From CAVWUA01 sp963758025 (GTDB taxonomy: Bacteria; Planctomycetota; Planctomycetia; Isosphaerales; Isosphaeraceae), in assembly GCA_963758025.1 (NCBI GenBank), contig CAVWUA010000006.1, positions 1,302,001-1,366,000 on the forward strand: a stretch of 64,000 nucleotides of DNA. Reading direction: 5' to 3'. Positions 1 through 12,553 of the stretch are shown here, piece after piece. How positions within the stretch are numbered: the stretch's first letter is position 1; each line of letters starts with the position of its first letter. Position numbers and translations under genes: made by a program. The notes beneath the pieces are model-generated. The model saw nothing but the letters and a program-made list of their open reading frames with translations. It was not told where the DNA came from and ran no database searches.

Positions 1-553
1 GTCGAGATCCGTGACGCCCGCGCCGGGCACAAACTCATCACCCTCATCGAGATCCTCAGCCCGTCGAACAAGCGTCGCGGGCCGGACCGTGAGGCGTATC
101 AGGTCAAGCTGAACACCGTCCTGCGCAGTGACGCCAGCCTCGTCGAGATCGACCTGCTCCGCTCGGGCAACCGAGTTCTGGCGGAGATTCCCCGCTTCGC
201 CTCGCGGGAGTACCCGGCGCGCGCCGGCCCCTTATCTCGTGCTCGTCAGCCCGGCCTGGAAGCGCGGCGAGGAGACGATGGGCTGTATCGCGTACCCGTT
301 CGGCCTGCGGGAGTGGCTCCCTTGCGTGGGGGTTCCGCTACGGCAAGGGGAGCCGGACGTGCCCCTGGATCTGCAATTCTCGTTCAACCGCACTTACGAA
401 GGCGGCCCCTATGGCCGTGGCGCGGTCGATTACTCCAGGCCCCCGCAACCGCCGCTGGAAGTCCCTGACGCCGCCTGGGCTGACGAGTTATTGCGGCTGT
501 TGAGATCGAAGGCGCAACGGCTCGTCTTGCTGGAAAGTCGCTTGGCTTGCTAA
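1..553 (+). CDS. DUF4058 family protein, 3' part, one frame break
   Basis: The gene enters from the left edge, so its N-terminus is missing. Frame 1 reads VEIRD..HKLITLIEILSPSNKR and VEIDLLRSGNR, then frame 2 from about position 230 continues with YLVLVSP, the proline-rich WLPCVGVPL, EPDVPLDLQFSFNRTY and a final DAAWADELLRLL. These blocks in this order are typical of the DUF4058 family, which is common in cyanobacteria and planctomycetes and has no established function. The break near 222-235 is a single-base shift; the protein is continuous across it. The gene ends about 100 bp upstream of carB on the same strand, with no clear operon link. Confidence 0.75.
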
Positions 554-649
554 AATCGTGAAATTTTCCGGGCCGCGCCGCCCTCGGTCCGTCGGTGAGC
601 GCGGCCCGCAGAGCGCGCCCGCCCCTTCTTCTTGTAAGAGTCTTCCGAC

Positions 650-3886
<3,237 letters not shown>

Positions 3887-3924
3887 GCGGAGCACGCCCC
3901 GGTCCCGATTTCGGAGGACGCGCC

Positions 3925-4492
3925 ATGGCCGTCGGTTCCCACAAGCAGGCCACCCTGGAGGATCTCTACCGGGTGGACGGCAAGGCTGAGCTGATCGGCG
4001 GGAGGATCGTTCGCTTCATGCCGACCGGATTTAAACCAAACCGGATCGCCTTTCGAATCGTCCGCAGCCTGGATGATTTCGCCGAGGCGACCGGACGGGG
4101 CGTAGCCGTGACCGATAGCATGGGCTTCGCCGTGCCGAAACTCGCCTCGGGCCGACAGTCGTTCTGCCCGGACGCCGCCTACTACGTCGGACCCCTGCCG
4201 CAGAACGACGATGCGTTTCATCGAAGGCCCGCCGACATTCGCCGTCGAGGTCCGTAGCGAGAACAATTACGGCCCCACCGCCGAGGCCGCGATGGCCGCG
4301 AAGCGGGCCGACTACTTCGAGGCCGGCACCCTGGTCGTCTGGGACGTGGACCCACAGGCCGAACGGATTCACGTCTATCGTTCCACCGATCCCGGACACC
4401 CGACCACCTACGGCCGTGGCCAGACCGCCGAGGCCGAGCCCGCCGCGCCAGGCTGGCGGATCGCCGTCGATGCGATCTTCGGCGCGTCCTGA
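3925..4492 (+). CDS. Uma2 family (DUF820) PD-(D/E)XK-like protein, one frame break
   Basis: The N-terminal part reads ATLEDLYRVDGKAELIGGRIV, followed by CPDAAYYVGP and, after a frame break near 4210, FAVEVRSENNYGP and YFEAGTLVVWDVDPQ. This is the Uma2/DUF820 pattern, a restriction-endonuclease-like fold with PD and ExK-type acidic residues that is abundant in cyanobacteria and planctomycetes. The physiological role is unknown. The start at 3925 is chosen because GGAGG lies at ideal spacing. An ATG at 3883 overlapping the carB stop in the form ATGA is a possible alternative, which would couple translation to carB. Confidence 0.8.
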
Positions 4493-4517
4493 AACGAACC
4501 CCGCGGGCTCAATACCC

Positions 4518-5039
4518 ATGTCCTCCGGCATGACCCGACGCCTGATCGGCCTCTGCCTCGCGCCGGTGCTGTTCTGCCTGCTCGACGCGACGTTGACTCT
4601 CGGGGGCCAGTCGGCCGCGTACTGGGGCGGGAACTATTCGGCCGTGAATGAAGCGTCGCCGACGTTCCACCACTTGCTGCGGGTCCATCCGCTGGCCTAC
4701 GTGGCGGGAATCGCGGTGTGGATGGCGGTGTTCGTCGGCTTCCTCCTGCTGGTGCCGGATACGCTGGCGTTGATCGGGAGCATCGTCGTCACCTTCGGCC
4801 ACACGGTCGGCGCGGCGACGTGGCTGCTCTGGCGGTTCGCGTTTGGCTATCAGTTCTGCAACGGCCTGTTCCTGCTCTCGGCCGTCGTGCTGGGGTTGTC
4901 GATCCGCTGGGGATGGCAGGCGGGGCCCCGGGAGGGCTACCGGATTCCCCTGCCGGATCGCTGGCGCTGGGGACTGGCAGCCTTGCTGCTGGGCATCGGG
5001 GTTTACCTGTTCCTCTGGCCCCGGAACCCATCGTTGTAG
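4518..5039 (+). CDS. small multi-pass membrane protein, unknown function
   Basis: An intact 173-residue protein with about four hydrophobic segments: residues near 7-30, 60-83, 85-135 (probably two) and 150-168. The C-terminus is WPRNPSL. No domain or active-site motif is recognised. It starts 25 bp after the Uma2-family gene, close enough for co-transcription, and faces the convergent DNA methyltransferase gene 36 bp away. Confidence 0.6.
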   Translation: MSSGMTRRLIGLCLAPVLFCLLDATLTLGGQSAAYWGGNYSAVNEASPTFHHLLRVHPLAYVAGIAVWMAVFVGFLLLVPDTLALIGSIVVTFGHTVGAATWLLWRFAFGYQFCNGLFLLSAVVLGLSIRWGWQAGPREGYRIPLPDRWRWGLAALLLGIGVYLFLWPRNPSL

Positions 5040-5075
5040 GGGGGCAGTGCCCACCCTCATGTCACGTTCGGGGCC

Positions 5076-6005
5076 TCAACCGGGCGATTTCGCCCGGCGG
5101 GCCCGCCGCTTCGCGGGTTGTTTCGGAACGTGCGGCTTGTCGCTGCCTTCCAGGGGCTTGCCGTCCCAGGTGGCTTCCAGACGCTCCCGCGCCCGGGCGG
5201 CGTACTCCGGGGAAAGCTCGAAGCCGAGGTAGCGCCGGCCCAATTTCCGGGCGACGGCCAGGGTCGTGCCGCTGCCGGCAAAGGGGTCAAGCACGACGTC
5301 GCCGGGGTTCGAGCACGCCTTGATGATCCGCCCGAGCACCTGTTCGGGCATCTGGCAGCCGTGCCAGCCAGCCCGTTCCTTGAACGTGCCGCAGACGCGG
5401 GGGGCGTACCAGGTGTCCTCGTCGTCGTGGAAGCCCTCGGGAAGGTCCTGGGGGCGCAAGATCCAGGTATCGTCCGGGACGCGCCCGCGCGGGTTGGCCC
5501 GCGCGTCGGCATAGACGAGCTGCCGGGCCGAGGGGACGCGGATGGCGTCGTCATTGAACGTGAACTGATCGGGGTTCTTCACGAAGTGGAACAGGTGGGC
5601 ATGGCTCCGGCTGAACTTCCGCTTGCAGTGCACGCCGAAGGTGTAATACCAGATGACCCAGCTCCGCAAGGACAGGCCCCGCTCGCGGTGAACGAGCACC
5701 TTCAGCTCGGCGGCGAACTCGTCGCCGATGGCCAGCCAGAACGTGCCGTCGGGCTTCAAGACCCGCGCGACCTCGGTCGTCCACGCGCGCGACCATGCAA
5801 GATACTCATCCGCATCCCGGCAATCGTCGTAGCTGTCATAACGGTAGCCGATATTGAACGGGGGGTCGGCGAAGGCCAGGTCGATCGAGGCATCCGGCAG
5901 ACGTTTCAAGCCCTCGATGCAGTCTCCTTGATGGAGGCGGTCGAGCACCGCCCCGTCCCCGTTTCTCATCGCGGCGTTCCTGTTCGTCGAGTGTTGCGGA
6001 TTCAT
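5076..6005 (-). CDS. beta-class DNA methyltransferase (N6-adenine/N4-cytosine)
   Basis: A site-specific DNA methyltransferase that transfers methyl from SAM to an exocyclic amino group of adenine or cytosine. The catalytic motif IV, FADPPFNIGY, lies near residues 45-54. The SAM-binding motif I, VLDPFAGSGTT, lies near 258-268, so the order is IV before I, the beta class that includes CcrM-like enzymes. The C-terminus is Lys/Arg-rich. The start was set at MNPQHSTN; a longer in-frame start at 6065 and a shorter one at about 5969 also exist. No restriction endonuclease gene is adjacent, so this is probably an orphan methylase. The gene is intact, in contrast to several neighbours. Confidence 0.85.
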   Translation of the reverse strand: MNPQHSTNRNAAMRNGDGAVLDRLHQGDCIEGLKRLPDASIDLAFADPPFNIGYRYDSYDDCRDADEYLAWSRAWTTEVARVLKPDGTFWLAIGDEFAAELKVLVHRERGLSLRSWVIWYYTFGVHCKRKFSRSHAHLFHFVKNPDQFTFNDDAIRVPSARQLVYADARANPRGRVPDDTWILRPQDLPEGFHDDEDTWYAPRVCGTFKERAGWHGCQMPEQVLGRIIKACSNPGDVVLDPFAGSGTTLAVARKLGRRYLGFELSPEYAARARERLEATWDGKPLEGSDKPHVPKQPAKRRARRAKSPG

Positions 6006-6108
6006 CGCGGCGCGAGCCGGATCGACCGGGGCGGGCCCGAGCCTTGTTGACCAAGTATACACCACGATCCGGCCGGGCGCGAGTGGCGCGCGGCCTTTGG
6101 CGAGACGC

Positions 6109-7260
6109 TCAGGCGACGCTGGGGTCCGCGGGCAGGAGGATGCGGAAGCAAGAGCCGTGGCCGGAGCGGCTTTCCAGAGACAGGGTGCCGCCGTTGGCCT
6201 CGACCAGCCGCTTGACGATCGCCAGGCCGATCCCCTCGCCCGGCCCGGCGTCGGAATGAACGCGCCGGAACAGGTCGAAGATGTCGGGTCGCGAGTCCTC
6301 GGGAATGCCCCGACCGTTGTCGGCGATGGTCAGCTCCACGGACTCACCCAACCGCCGGGTCGCGAGCCGCAGCTCCAGCAAGGGTCGGGTCGGGTCGCGG
6401 TATTTGAAGGCATTATCCAGCAGGTTTTCGAGGACCTGGCGGAGATGATGGGGATCGGTCCAGACGTGCGGAACATCGAACTGACAATGGGCCTGGTACG
6501 GAACATCGACCCAGCGCGCCACCACCAGGTCGAGCATCGCGTGCGCCGCATCGGCCACGTTGGCCTGGATTGGGTCCCTCGACACGCGCGAGGCATCGGC
6601 CAGGGAGATGAACCCCTGGAGCAAGCCGTTGATGTGCTCGCAAAGCCCCAGGATCTCGTCCGTTCCCTCGTGGACCGCCGCGGGGTCGTCCTGATCGAGC
6701 TGGAGCATCGTGGCGTTCAGATGGATCGCGTTGAGTGAGTTGGCGACGTCGTGGCGGACCATGTGCGAGAGCGAGGCCAGGTCGGCGTTGCGCTGTTCGA
6801 GCCGCCGATTCAGTTCGCGGAGGTGCTCCAGTTGCTCCTCCCGCTCCCGCTTCAGCGCGATGATCTCTTCCAGCAGGTCGAGGGAAGGCTGGCGATCGCT
6901 GCCGAGGGCGATCCGGTGGACCTGAGCGGGGCCGAGCGTCTCGGGGGGCAGAACGTGGTACCGGGCCAGGACAATCGCGCCGGCGGTCGTCCGGTGGTTC
7001 AGCTCGATGATTGTCACCTGCCCTCGATTCAGCCGTTGCTGAAGGAGATTCAGCTTGGGACGCGATCCCGGATCGAGCGTCTCGGCGAGGGAACAGCCGT
7101 GGAGGGCCTCGGCGGCGGAGTATCCCAACCAGCGGGCGAAGGTCTCGTTGCAGGCGACCAGCGTGAGCTCGCCATCAAGGGTCAGGCAAAAATCGTCGTC
7201 CCCGAGGGCCGCGTCCATTGCGCCTCCGACCGATGGACTGCCGGGCCATGGCTGGATCAT
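6109..7260 (-). CDS. PAS-domain sensor histidine kinase
   Basis: A soluble histidine kinase of 383 residues with no membrane segment. A PAS domain fills roughly residues 15-120 (DDDFCLTLDGELTLVACNETFARWLGY). A coiled linker (LKREREEQLEHLRELNRRL) leads into the phosphoacceptor helix with SHMVRHDVANSLNAIHLN. The ATPase domain has the N box NLLDNAFKY, the G1 box DNGRGIP and the G2 box GEGIGLAIVKRL. The start ATG overlaps the stop of the upstream B12-binding gene as ATGA, so the two are translationally coupled. The input is therefore probably linked to the B12 protein. No response regulator gene is adjacent. Confidence 0.88.
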   Translation of the reverse strand: MIQPWPGSPSVGGAMDAALGDDDFCLTLDGELTLVACNETFARWLGYSAAEALHGCSLAETLDPGSRPKLNLLQQRLNRGQVTIIELNHRTTAGAIVLARYHVLPPETLGPAQVHRIALGSDRQPSLDLLEEIIALKREREEQLEHLRELNRRLEQRNADLASLSHMVRHDVANSLNAIHLNATMLQLDQDDPAAVHEGTDEILGLCEHINGLLQGFISLADASRVSRDPIQANVADAAHAMLDLVVARWVDVPYQAHCQFDVPHVWTDPHHLRQVLENLLDNAFKYRDPTRPLLELRLATRRLGESVELTIADNGRGIPEDSRPDIFDLFRRVHSDAGPGEGIGLAIVKRLVEANGGTLSLESRSGHGSCFRILLPADPSVA

Positions 7261-7909
7261 CGGGCCAGTTCTCCGAGCAGGGTGGGCAACAGACGACGAA
7301 CTTCGCGGACATCCGTTGCGTAGTGATCGGCCCCGATCGTCCGGGCCTGCCGTGCGTTGCCGGCGAAGGCCGCGCCGCCGGCGAGCACCAGGATACCGGG
7401 CCTCGCCTGGCGGACCGACGCGATCAGGTCGGCCGCGTCGGGCAGGTGGATATCCAGTGCGCAGGAGAGGCAGAGCACCCGCGCGTGGACCTCCTCGGCA
7501 AAATCGCGAACCGCTTCGAGCAGGCGCCCCTTCACCGAGCATGTGCACGTTGAAGCCGCAGGCCCGCAGCACGTCGCAGACCATCATCAGGCCCAGGACG
7601 TGCCGCTCACCCGGCGCAACAGGCCAGGGCCACCGGCGCATCGCCATTCGGCTCCGACCAGAGCCTCGGACCGATCCGGCGGATCAGGTCGCGCGTCACC
7701 TCGCTGATGTAATGCTCGTGAGCCACCGAGATCCGGTCTTGCTCCCACTCCTGACCGGTGTGGATCAAGGCTGGCATCAGAACATCGATATACAATCCCT
7801 CGACATCCGCGCCACCGTTGAGGTAGCCGTCGACCACCTGCTGCGCTCCTCGGCGGTCGAGTCGGCGAAGGCTCTCGAAGTACTGGATATAGAGGGGGGC
7901 CTCGATCAT
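7257..7909 (-). CDS. B12-binding domain sensor protein, frame breaks
   Basis: The N-terminal half (LRRLDRRGAQQVVDGYLNGG to VAHEHYISEVTRDLIRRIGP) matches the helical cap domain of cobalamin-binding proteins, including the VAxEHY-type signature. The Rossmann half has the base-off ligand motif ExHxxG in GERHVLGL, then VLCLSCALDIHLPDAADLI and VLAGGAAFAGN. Frame breaks lie near 7615 and 7540. There is no MerR or catalytic domain, so this is a stand-alone sensor module of the CarH/AerR kind. It is translationally coupled to the downstream PAS histidine kinase, which suggests that cobalamin or light state is passed to that kinase; this link is inference. Confidence 0.75.
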
Positions 7910-8199
7910 CCGGGCCTCGCCGATGAGGGTGCCAATCCGTGGTTTGCCAGTGGTAGGGGGAATCGCCCCTGGGAGGAATTGGGATTTCCTCGACCCGACC
8001 CTGCGATAACCTCAATTATGGGCCGTGCCCCTCGATCCCGGCAAGGCCACAAGGCGGAATAATCCGCCCATTCCTCAGGTTTCGCGTTGCCCTGGCTCCA
8101 GGATGCGTCACCGGGCGCATCCACGGAATGAGGTGCGTCCTACGGTCGCTGAACCGCCCCGCCCAGACCGTTCCCGGTTTCGACGTGACGGGATCGGAT

Positions 8200-10056
8200 T
8201 CAGCGTCGCACGCGGCGGCGGGGCGGGTTGTACACCGTGGCGAAGGCGTCGAGGAAACCCGGGCTGCCCGGGTGGATCGCCTCCAGACCCAGTTGCGACT
8301 GCAAGGCATAGGGCAGGCTCTGCTCGGTTCCGACCAGGATCACCAGGCGCTGGCGGTCGGGCAGGTTCAGCAGGTCCTCGGTCCGGGCCAGGTCGATCTG
8401 GCCGAGGTGGGGCAGGGCCGAGCGGAGGATGAACCGGAGCCGGCCGCCGGGCGTGCCGGAGAGGCCCGGCCAGGTGGTCGGGTCGGGGCCGACGACGGCC
8501 ACCAGGTTGAATGGGCGGAGTTGCTCGCGACGGAGAATCGCGTCCCGCAGGTCCAGGAGCACGATCGTCTCGGTATGGCGGAACCGGACCTCGCGCAGGC
8601 CGGTTCCGACCGTGACGGCCAGCACGGCGATCAGAAAGCCGGCCAGCACGAACCGGCGGCGGTCGTCGCGACGACGTGCCCAGCGGTCCAGCCGACGGGT
8701 CGCCAGCAACAGCACGACCAGCAGGTTCAGCCCCAGGAGCAAGCCCAGGGCCGTGGCCGCGCCCAGGCGGGACCCATGCGCCAGGTCGATGACCGCCTTG
8801 CGCAGGTCGGAACTGAGCCACCAGGCGACCGAGGCGGCGGTCGCCGGCGCCAGACCGATCAAGGTCCGCGCCGAGATCCGCCGGCTCGCCAGATCAGTCA
8901 TCGCCTGCGCCGCCAGCAAGTTCAAAGGGATCAGCAGGAACAGGTACAAGGCCCGGGGACCACCCGGCCAGAGCGACGGCACCAGCGCGGCGACGGCCAG
9001 CCAGACGACCCAGAATGCCCCGCCGACCGTGGCCGGATCGTCCGTCTCGGCCGCCAGGGCCTGACGGACCGCCCGCCAGGCGGCGAACAGGCCCAGCGGC
9101 AGCGTGGCGGGCGAGAGCGTCAGGAGCAGGAGCAAGAGCCCCGGATGGCTTGGATCCCCCATGCGGGGCGGGAAGCGCAAGGCGTCGAGCAGGTCGGCAC
9201 CGTAGGCGCGGAACATCGCGATGTGCCAGGGGGCCGCCACGGTCAGGCCCACGAACAGGGCCACCGCGCCGGCCGCCAGACTGGGATTATTGACCCAGGT
9301 TCGCCACCAGCGCCCGCGACGCCGCGACGCCGACGGATCGGCCAGGAGATACGCCTGGTGCAAGAGCACGACCGGCACGCAGAGCAGGCCGAACAGGCCG
9401 ACCGACAGCAACGACAACCCCAGCGCCAGCCCGCCCAGCACCCCCCACCCGCGCCGACCTTCCCCCGTGCGGAGATGCTGGCCGTAGCAGAGCAGGGCGG
9501 CCAGGGTCCCGGCAAGCCCCAGGGTCGTCGGAGTCGCCTGCTGCATCTGGATCAGAAGTTCGCGGTTGAACCCGGTCAGCACGGCCGCCGTCAGGCCTAG
9601 CCCCGGCCCTCGCCAGAGCCGGCCGTGCAGATAGACCAGGATCACCACCAGGGCACCGGCCACGTAGCTGGGCAAGACCGTCGCCAGGGGGTCACGATGC
9701 GGGCTGAGCCACAGGCCGAGCGCCTCGAGCCAGGCGTACAGCGGGGGTTGCATCGCCACGGAGCGATACGCCTCCGCCTCCGCCTCCGGCCCCAGGCCCG
9801 AGAGCGGCACCTGGTCGGCGAACCGCCCGTCCAGCACGGCCAGCCCCCGCAAACCCCACCAGGGACCTGGCGGGTTCAGGTCCCACCAGTTCAGGGCATA
9901 CAGCCCGGGCAGGACCGCCACCAGGACCACCAACGGGAAAAACATCGCCGACCTCGGCGCCGGACGCAAGAGGGGCCGCGCCGGTACGCCAACCTCCTCC
10001 AGCCGCCAGGGCCGTTCGACCCGAGGCCGCTCCAGTTTCGTCACTCTCGGCTCCAT
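8200..10056 (-). CDS. GT39/PMT-like integral membrane glycosyltransferase
   Basis: An intact 618-residue polytopic protein with about 11-13 hydrophobic helices. It has the ArnT/PMT-like layout: an acidic first extracytoplasmic loop (YALNWWDLNPPGPWW, AVAMQPPLYAWLEALGLWL-like region) after helix 1, many helices, then a soluble C-terminal tail from about residue 490. Such enzymes use polyprenyl-phosphate sugars as donors for transfer to lipid or protein outside the membrane. The substrate cannot be read from sequence. The gene is monocistronic and points away from the DUF1559 gene. Confidence 0.65.
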   Translation of the reverse strand: MEPRVTKLERPRVERPWRLEEVGVPARPLLRPAPRSAMFFPLVVLVAVLPGLYALNWWDLNPPGPWWGLRGLAVLDGRFADQVPLSGLGPEAEAEAYRSVAMQPPLYAWLEALGLWLSPHRDPLATVLPSYVAGALVVILVYLHGRLWRGPGLGLTAAVLTGFNRELLIQMQQATPTTLGLAGTLAALLCYGQHLRTGEGRRGWGVLGGLALGLSLLSVGLFGLLCVPVVLLHQAYLLADPSASRRRGRWWRTWVNNPSLAAGAVALFVGLTVAAPWHIAMFRAYGADLLDALRFPPRMGDPSHPGLLLLLLTLSPATLPLGLFAAWRAVRQALAAETDDPATVGGAFWVVWLAVAALVPSLWPGGPRALYLFLLIPLNLLAAQAMTDLASRRISARTLIGLAPATAASVAWWLSSDLRKAVIDLAHGSRLGAATALGLLLGLNLLVVLLLATRRLDRWARRRDDRRRFVLAGFLIAVLAVTVGTGLREVRFRHTETIVLLDLRDAILRREQLRPFNLVAVVGPDPTTWPGLSGTPGGRLRFILRSALPHLGQIDLARTEDLLNLPDRQRLVILVGTEQSLPYALQSQLGLEAIHPGSPGFLDAFATVYNPPRRRVRR

Positions 10057-10295
10057 CGCCGACGGCCCCCAAAAGCCTGGATGGACCGCGCCCGCCCGCC
10101 GCGAGACCGCCTCCGTGCCCGCTTTCTTCGCACCATAACAGAACCCGCCCGACGCGCGTAGGCGGGTCTCCTTCGGTTCCCCGAATCCAGTCCGTTGACA
10201 AGCCTGGGTCGATTCCCTGATACTCCTAATTCATTGGGAGATCGTTTCCGTTCGAGATCTCGCCTTTCTCCTTCACGATGCGAGGACACCACACG

Positions 10296-11330
10296 ATGCA
10301 TCGTCCCTCGATCTCACGCGCCCAGGGCTTCACCTTGATCGAGCTTCTGGTCGTCATCGCGATCATTGGCGTCTTGATCGCGCTCTTGCTCCCGGCCGTG
10401 CAGGCGGCGCGTGAAGCGGCGCGGCGGATGAGCTGCACGAACAACCTCAAGCAGATTGGCCTGGCCCTGCACAACTACGAGACGACTGTGGGCGTCTTCC
10501 CGCCATCGATGGTCCTGGCCGGGGCGGGCAACATCCCGTACTGGAACGGCGGCTGGAGTTCCCAGGGACGCATCCTGCCGTACATGGAGCAGAACGCCCT
10601 GTTCAACTCGGCCAACTTCGGCATCAACAAGGAGGAGCCGCAGAACTCCACCGTGATCCGCCAGACCGTCGCCGCCTTCCTCTGCCCGAGCGAGATCAAC
10701 CGCCAGCCCTCGGTGCACGACTACGGCGTCTCGGGCGTCACCTCCTACGGCGCGTGCGGCGGCGACTGGTTCGTCTGGAGCGGCTTCCAGGGGCCGGAAA
10801 ACCGCAGTGCCTTCGGTCCCAACCGCAGCCGCCGGACCGCCGACTTCACCGACGGCCTGAGCCAGACGATTCTGTTCGCCGAGGTGAAAACGTATTTGCC
10901 CGCCTACATCTGTGACGGCGTCGGGCTGTCGCAGATCCAGAACCCGGCCAACGTTCCGCCGCCGACCGCCAACCCGCAAACCGTGGCGCCGGAGTATTTC
11001 AGCGGCGCGTGCCGGTATTATGCGCTCTCGCACACCGAATGGTCCGACGGCGCCGTGCATTCCTCGGGCATGACGACGGCCTGGCCGCCGAACAAGGTCA
11101 TTCGGGGCACGCCGAACCGTAACATGGACATCGACCTCAACGGCATCAACGAGGAGAAGGGCGGCCCGACCTTCGCGGCGATGACGGCCCGGAGTTATCA
11201 TCCGGGAGGTTTGAACGTCCTGCTCGGCGACGGCTCGGTCACGTTCATCAAGGACTCAATCAGCGGAACCACCTGGCGGGCCCTCGGCACGGTCGCCGGT
11301 GGGGAAGTTGTCAGCCAAGATAATTTTTAA
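10296..11330 (+). CDS. DUF1559 domain protein with type IV prepilin-like N-terminus
   Basis: The N-terminus GFTLIELLVVIAIIGVLIAL is a type III (prepilin peptidase) signal with the Glu at +5. It is followed by the family signature VQAAREAARRMSCTNNLKQI. The C-terminus holds the conserved SYHPGGLNVLLGDGSVTFI block. DUF1559 (SBP_bac_10) proteins are greatly expanded in planctomycetes and are thought to be pseudopilin-like surface or periplasmic proteins. The start at 10296 is chosen for the GAGG 9 nt upstream; an ATG at 10278 is possible. An AT-rich stretch with an ATTGAT/ATCAAT inverted repeat at 11333-11355 may act as a weak terminator. Confidence 0.92.
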   Translation: MHRPSISRAQGFTLIELLVVIAIIGVLIALLLPAVQAAREAARRMSCTNNLKQIGLALHNYETTVGVFPPSMVLAGAGNIPYWNGGWSSQGRILPYMEQNALFNSANFGINKEEPQNSTVIRQTVAAFLCPSEINRQPSVHDYGVSGVTSYGACGGDWFVWSGFQGPENRSAFGPNRSRRTADFTDGLSQTILFAEVKTYLPAYICDGVGLSQIQNPANVPPPTANPQTVAPEYFSGACRYYALSHTEWSDGAVHSSGMTTAWPPNKVIRGTPNRNMDIDLNGINEEKGGPTFAAMTARSYHPGGLNVLLGDGSVTFIKDSISGTTWRALGTVAGGEVVSQDNF

Positions 11331-11434
11331 TTGATAATATTTTTTAATCAATGCGTGGGAGCGAGAGAAAATCTCTCCGAACGGCGTCACTCCGAAAACA
11401 ATCAATTATCAACGCCTAACCACAGAGGCACTTC

Positions 11435-12496
11435 ATGACATCTCGCTCGATTTCCCTGTTCCTGATCCTCTCGGCGCTGGGAATGCCCCTGGCTGGCTGC
11501 TCTCGGGAGACGACCACGGACGGAACCACCGCCGAAGCCTCGACGGCGAAGGAGGTGGTCGTTTACGCGGCCCTGGACCGCGAGTTCTCCGAGCCGCTTC
11601 TGGCAAAGTACGCCGAGCAGACCGGCGTGCGGGTCGAGCCGAAATTCGACGTCGAGAGCACCAAGACGGTCGGCCTGACCGAGGCGATCCGCGCCGAGGC
11701 GAACCGGCCGCGCTGCGACCTGTTCTGGAACAACGAGATCCTCAACACCCTCCGGCTCAAGCAGGAAGGGCGGCTCGCCCCGTTCCACCCGAGCCACGCC
11801 GAGGAATACCCCGAAACCTTCCGGGCCAAGGACGGCACCTGGTACGGCCTGGCGGCTCGGGCGCGCATCTTGCTGGTCAACACCGAGGTCGTCCCCGAGG
11901 CCGAGCGGCCGACGAGCATCCGCGACCTGCTCGACCCGAAGTGGAAGGGGAAGATCGGCATCGCCAAGCCGATGTTCGGCACGACCGCCACGCACGCCGC
12001 TTGCCTGTTCGCCCACTGGGGGAGTGAGAAGACGAAGCAGTATTACCGGGACCTGAAGGCCAACGATATCCAGGTGCTCTCGGGCAACAAGCAGGTCGCG
12101 CAGGCGGTCGGCAAGGGGCAGCTCGCCTTCGGCATGACCGACACGGACGACGCACTCGGCGAGATCGACGCTGGCAGCCCGGTGGTGATCGTCTATCCCG
12201 ACCGCCAGCCGGAGGAGTTAGGCACCCTGTTCATCCCGAACACCCTGGCGATCATCAAAGGAGCACCGCACCCCGAGGCGGCTGAGGCCCTGGCCGACTA
12301 CGTGCTCAGCCCCGAGATCGAAATCGCGCTGGCCGAAGGCCCCAGCGGTCAGATCCCCCTGAACCGGACGGTGGACGTGCCCCTGCGGGTCGAGACACCC
12401 CGCACGGTCCACGCCATGCCGGCCGATTTCGAGGCCGCCGCGAAGCTCTGGAACGAGACGATGACCTTCCTGACCGCCGAGTTCGGCGGACGCTGA
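11435..12496 (+). CDS. extracellular solute-binding lipoprotein, iron(III) ABC transporter type
   Basis: An intact 353-residue lipoprotein with signal peptide and lipobox MPLAGC. The mature part fits the class of Fbp/FutA-like ferric-binding proteins: VVVYAALDREFSEPLLAKYAEQTG, RCDLFWNNEILNTLRLKQEG, DLLDPKWKGKIGIAKP and FIPNTLAIIKGAPHPEAAEALADYVLSPE. It would deliver iron or another anion-chelated metal to an ABC permease. No permease or ATPase gene is adjacent, which is unusual; the partner genes may be elsewhere. A secreted protein gene follows 58 bp downstream on the same strand. Confidence 0.82.
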   Translation: MTSRSISLFLILSALGMPLAGCSRETTTDGTTAEASTAKEVVVYAALDREFSEPLLAKYAEQTGVRVEPKFDVESTKTVGLTEAIRAEANRPRCDLFWNNEILNTLRLKQEGRLAPFHPSHAEEYPETFRAKDGTWYGLAARARILLVNTEVVPEAERPTSIRDLLDPKWKGKIGIAKPMFGTTATHAACLFAHWGSEKTKQYYRDLKANDIQVLSGNKQVAQAVGKGQLAFGMTDTDDALGEIDAGSPVVIVYPDRQPEELGTLFIPNTLAIIKGAPHPEAAEALADYVLSPEIEIALAEGPSGQIPLNRTVDVPLRVETPRTVHAMPADFEAAAKLWNETMTFLTAEFGGR

Positions 12497-12553
12497 GCCG
12501 TCGAGCCGGTTTTCACATTCCTTAACCCCTTCCCGACGAAAGGAGAACCCACC

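Noticed and set aside
8128..9600. Long Gln/Arg-rich plus-strand frame over the GT39-like gene
   Set aside because: Composition is that of an antisense frame; the minus-strand polytopic protein is clearly the real gene.
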